In this document: piece after piece, positions 6,144 through 7,598 of the stretch
How the letters are laid out: each line of letters starts with the position of its first letter
Position numbering within the stretch: position 1 is the stretch's first letter
From: Persephonella sp.
GTDB taxonomy: Bacteria; Aquificota; Aquificia; Aquificales; Hydrogenothermaceae
Assembly: GCA_027081375.1 (NCBI GenBank)
Contig: JALWKR010000029.1
Coordinates: forward strand, 1 to 7,598
Direction of reading: 5' to 3'
Length of the DNA stretch: 7,598 nucleotides
The notes under the pieces: generated by a model
What the model was told of the DNA's origin: nothing
The model's database searches: none
What the model saw: the letters and a program-made list of their open reading frames with translations, nothing else
Position numbers and translations under genes: made by a program

Positions 6144-7001
6144 ATGAAAAAACTTACGTATGAAAAAGGAATTACATATTATCTTAAACTTATATCAAAA
6201 ATTCCTCTCTTATCTGCTGAGGAGGAGAAAGAGGTTGCACTAAGGGCAAAGCAAGGAGATAAAGAAGCCCTAGAAAAGTTAATAAAATCAAATCTAAGAT
6301 TTGTTGTAAATGTAGCAAAAAACTACACAGGATATGGAATTCCATTTCAGGAACTAATCTCAGCAGGAAATATAGGTCTTATAGAAGCTGCAAAAAGATT
6401 TGATCCAGATAGAGGGGTTAGATTTATATCTTACGCTATATGGTGGATAAAACAGTCAATTCTTCAAACTATTCAAAATCAGAAAGATATAATAAAAATA
6501 CCTCAAAAAACACAAAATCTATCTATAAAAATAGATACTGCTTATTTAACCTTAAAAGAACAGCTAAACAGAGAGCCAAAGTACAACGAAATAAAAGAGT
6601 TCCTAAAAAAAACAGAAGATATAGACGTAGATGAAGAAACAATTGAAAGTTATCTGCTTATAAAGAGGCACTCTGTATCTTTAGATATGCCTATAGATTC
6701 AGAAGAAGGTACTTCTTTTATAGATTTAGTAACTAAACACAGCACAAAGGATATAGAGGAAGATGTAGTAAGGGAATCAATAAAGAAAGAGATAGAGTAT
6801 GTTCTTTCTCACCTAAATGAAAGAGAACGTTATATAATAGTACATAGATTCGGTCTTGAAGATAATGAACCAAAAACATTAAGAGAAATAGGAAAAGAAC
6901 TAGGAATATCAAGGGAAAGGGTGAGGCAAATAGAGATGAGAGCATTAAAAAAGATAAGGGCATTAGCAACAAAAAGACACCTGAAAGATCTATTAAGTTA
7001 A
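6144..7001 (+). CDS. sigma-70 family RNA polymerase sigma factor (group 2/RpoS-RpoD-like)
   Basis: This protein directs RNA polymerase to promoters. The 285 residues cover regions 1.2 to 4.2. Region 1.2 is about 9-40 (Y-Y-L-K-L-I-S-K-I-P-L-L). Region 2 is about 44-118, including N50-L-R-F-V-V, the region 2.2 L-I-S-A-G-N-I-G-L-I, and the promoter-melting and -10-reading stretch F94-I-S-Y-A-I-W-W-I-K-Q-S. Region 3 is about 125-200. The region 4.2 helix-turn-helix is T246-L-R-E-I-G through S256-R-E-R-V-R-Q-I-E. Region 1.1 and the large non-conserved insert of typical principal sigmas are absent, and W100-W101 and Q104 of region 2 are kept. In Aquificota the principal RpoD is usually much longer as I recall, so this is probably an alternative group 2 factor, perhaps the one named RpoS in Aquifex; no symbol is assigned. 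GGAG at 6133-6136 is seven bases before the ATG. It lies between htrA and a flippase gene, all in one direction. Confidence 0.9.
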   Translation: MKKLTYEKGITYYLKLISKIPLLSAEEEKEVALRAKQGDKEALEKLIKSNLRFVVNVAKNYTGYGIPFQELISAGNIGLIEAAKRFDPDRGVRFISYAIWWIKQSILQTIQNQKDIIKIPQKTQNLSIKIDTAYLTLKEQLNREPKYNEIKEFLKKTEDIDVDEETIESYLLIKRHSVSLDMPIDSEEGTSFIDLVTKHSTKDIEEDVVRESIKKEIEYVLSHLNERERYIIVHRFGLEDNEPKTLREIGKELGISRERVRQIEMRALKKIRALATKRHLKDLLS

Positions 7002-7010
7002 AAATATAAA

Positions 7011-7598
7011 TTGTTATTAGATAAGATTTTATCTAAAGACTATAAAAGAATTTTTTACAATTTCCTTTCCCTTGTAATTCTTCAAGGGGCTAACTATTTA
7101 CTTCCTCTTATAACAATTCCATATTTACTTAGGGTAATAGGACCAGAAAAATTTGGACTTATAGCTTTTGCTCAGGCCTTCATACAGTATTTTGTCATTT
7201 TTGTAGATTATGGCTTTAATTTTTCTGCTACAAGAGAAGTGTCTTTATATAGAGAAAATAAAAAAAAGCTTTCTGAAATATTAGCATCTGTTTTATTGAT
7301 CAAAATCTCTTTGCTGTTAATTTCATTTATTATTTTAACTATTGTTGTTTTTAGCTTTGAAAAATTTAGAAAAGATTGGATTATTTATTTTCTTACATTT
7401 GGCATTGTATTTGGACAAACGTTGTTTCCTGTTTGGTTTTTTCAAGGAGTTGAAAAAATGAAATATATAACAGCATTAAATGTTTTATCAAAATTAATAT
7501 TTACATCTTTAATATTCTTAATAGTTAAGGATATAAATTCCTATGTATATGTTCCTCTTCTTAATTCTTTAGGTCTAATAATAGCTTCTTTATTGGGT
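7011..7598 (+). CDS. Wzx-type oligosaccharide/polysaccharide flippase, N-terminal part
   Basis: An open frame runs from just after the sigma stop codon to the window edge and encodes 196 residues of an incomplete membrane protein. It matches the RfbX/Wzx branch of the MATE-like/MOP flippases, which move lipid-linked sugar units across the inner membrane. Seen here are L24-Q25-G-A-N-Y-L-L-P-L-I-T-I-P-Y-L near the start, G44-P45-E-K-F-G-L, D66-Y-G-F-N-F-S-A-T-R-E and P140-V-W-F-F-Q-G-V-E-K-M. Hydrophobic segments fall near residues 18-40, 46-66, 88-114, 123-143, 152-172 and 178-196. No ATG exists upstream of codon 150, so TTG at 7011 is the only usual start; no clear Shine-Dalgarno sequence precedes it. 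The frame is the same as the sigma gene, with its stop codon nine bases upstream, which suggests coupled translation. The substrate is unknown; other polysaccharide genes may follow beyond the edge. Confidence 0.85.
   Translation, partial: MLLDKILSKDYKRIFYNFLSLVILQGANYLLPLITIPYLLRVIGPEKFGLIAFAQAFIQYFVIFVDYGFNFSATREVSLYRENKKKLSEILASVLLIKISLLLISFIILTIVVFSFEKFRKDWIIYFLTFGIVFGQTLFPVWFFQGVEKMKYITALNVLSKLIFTSLIFLIVKDINSYVYVPLLNSLGLIIASLLG
7017..7036 (+). repeat. perfect 8-bp inverted repeat at the head of the flippase gene
   Basis: TTAGATAA (7017-7024) and TTATCTAA (7029-7036) are exact reverse complements around GATT. The dyad lies 15 bases after the sigma stop codon and overlaps codons 3-9 of the flippase frame. 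It is AT-rich and has no T run after it, so a terminator is unlikely. It could be an operator or a weak translation-modulating hairpin. Confidence 0.4.

Noticed and set aside
6440..6972. Open frames within and opposite the sigma factor gene
   Set aside because: They are low-complexity products (Lys/Asn-rich or Leu/Phe-rich) expected from AT-rich coding sequence; the sigma frame has full family motifs.
1..7598. A novel defence, mobile or CRISPR-like system
   Set aside because: No direct repeat array, transposase, integrase, phage gene or unknown multi-gene cassette is present; every long gene belongs to a known family.

Overview
The window is AT-rich bacterial chromosome. Codons favour AGA/AGG for Arg and ATA for Ile, and the proteins are rich in Lys, Glu and Ile. 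This, with an A-type Fe-S carrier very close to the Aquifex aeolicus one as I remember it, points to a thermophilic Aquificota species, perhaps Hydrogenothermaceae (Sulfurihydrogenibium/Persephonella-like). That placement is inference from recalled family resemblance; no search was run. Nearly all the DNA is accounted for by recognisable housekeeping genes, with no mobile element, CRISPR array, tRNA or rRNA.

Layout. Positions 1-172 (minus) hold the N-terminal end of a SafE/UreH-like membrane protein. A 131-base divergent gap with promoter-like sequences on both strands separates it from a rightward cluster: a DUF503/YlxP-like protein (304-585), rbfA (585-884, overlapping by one base), sppA (900-1736), then after a 70-base gap an A-type Fe-S carrier of ErpA/IscA type (1807-2151). 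The cluster ends at a strong GC stem with T runs on both sides (2155-2180). This also serves the convergent glnE (2179-4902, minus), whose stop codon lies partly inside the stem. GlnE is complete and keeps both nucleotidyltransferase sites.

From the divergent region 4903-5008 a second rightward cluster begins: a lipoprotein-type HtrA/DegP protease (5009-6085), a 285-residue sigma-70 family factor without region 1.1 (6144-7001), and the first 196 codons of a Wzx-type polysaccharide flippase (7011 to the edge), which begins with TTG right after the sigma stop codon.

How they work together. The first cluster joins translation and ribosome maturation (DUF503, RbfA) to envelope proteolysis (SppA) and Fe-S cluster delivery. 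GlnE controls glutamine synthetase by adenylylation. The second cluster looks envelope-oriented: periplasmic protein quality control, an alternative sigma factor and surface polysaccharide export. I found no clearly new multi-gene system. The points most worth a second look are small: a Fur-box-like core and a perfect 9-bp inverted repeat at the end of sppA before the Fe-S carrier, the HtrA-sigma-flippase linkage, and the TTG start with a perfect 8-bp dyad at the head of the flippase gene.
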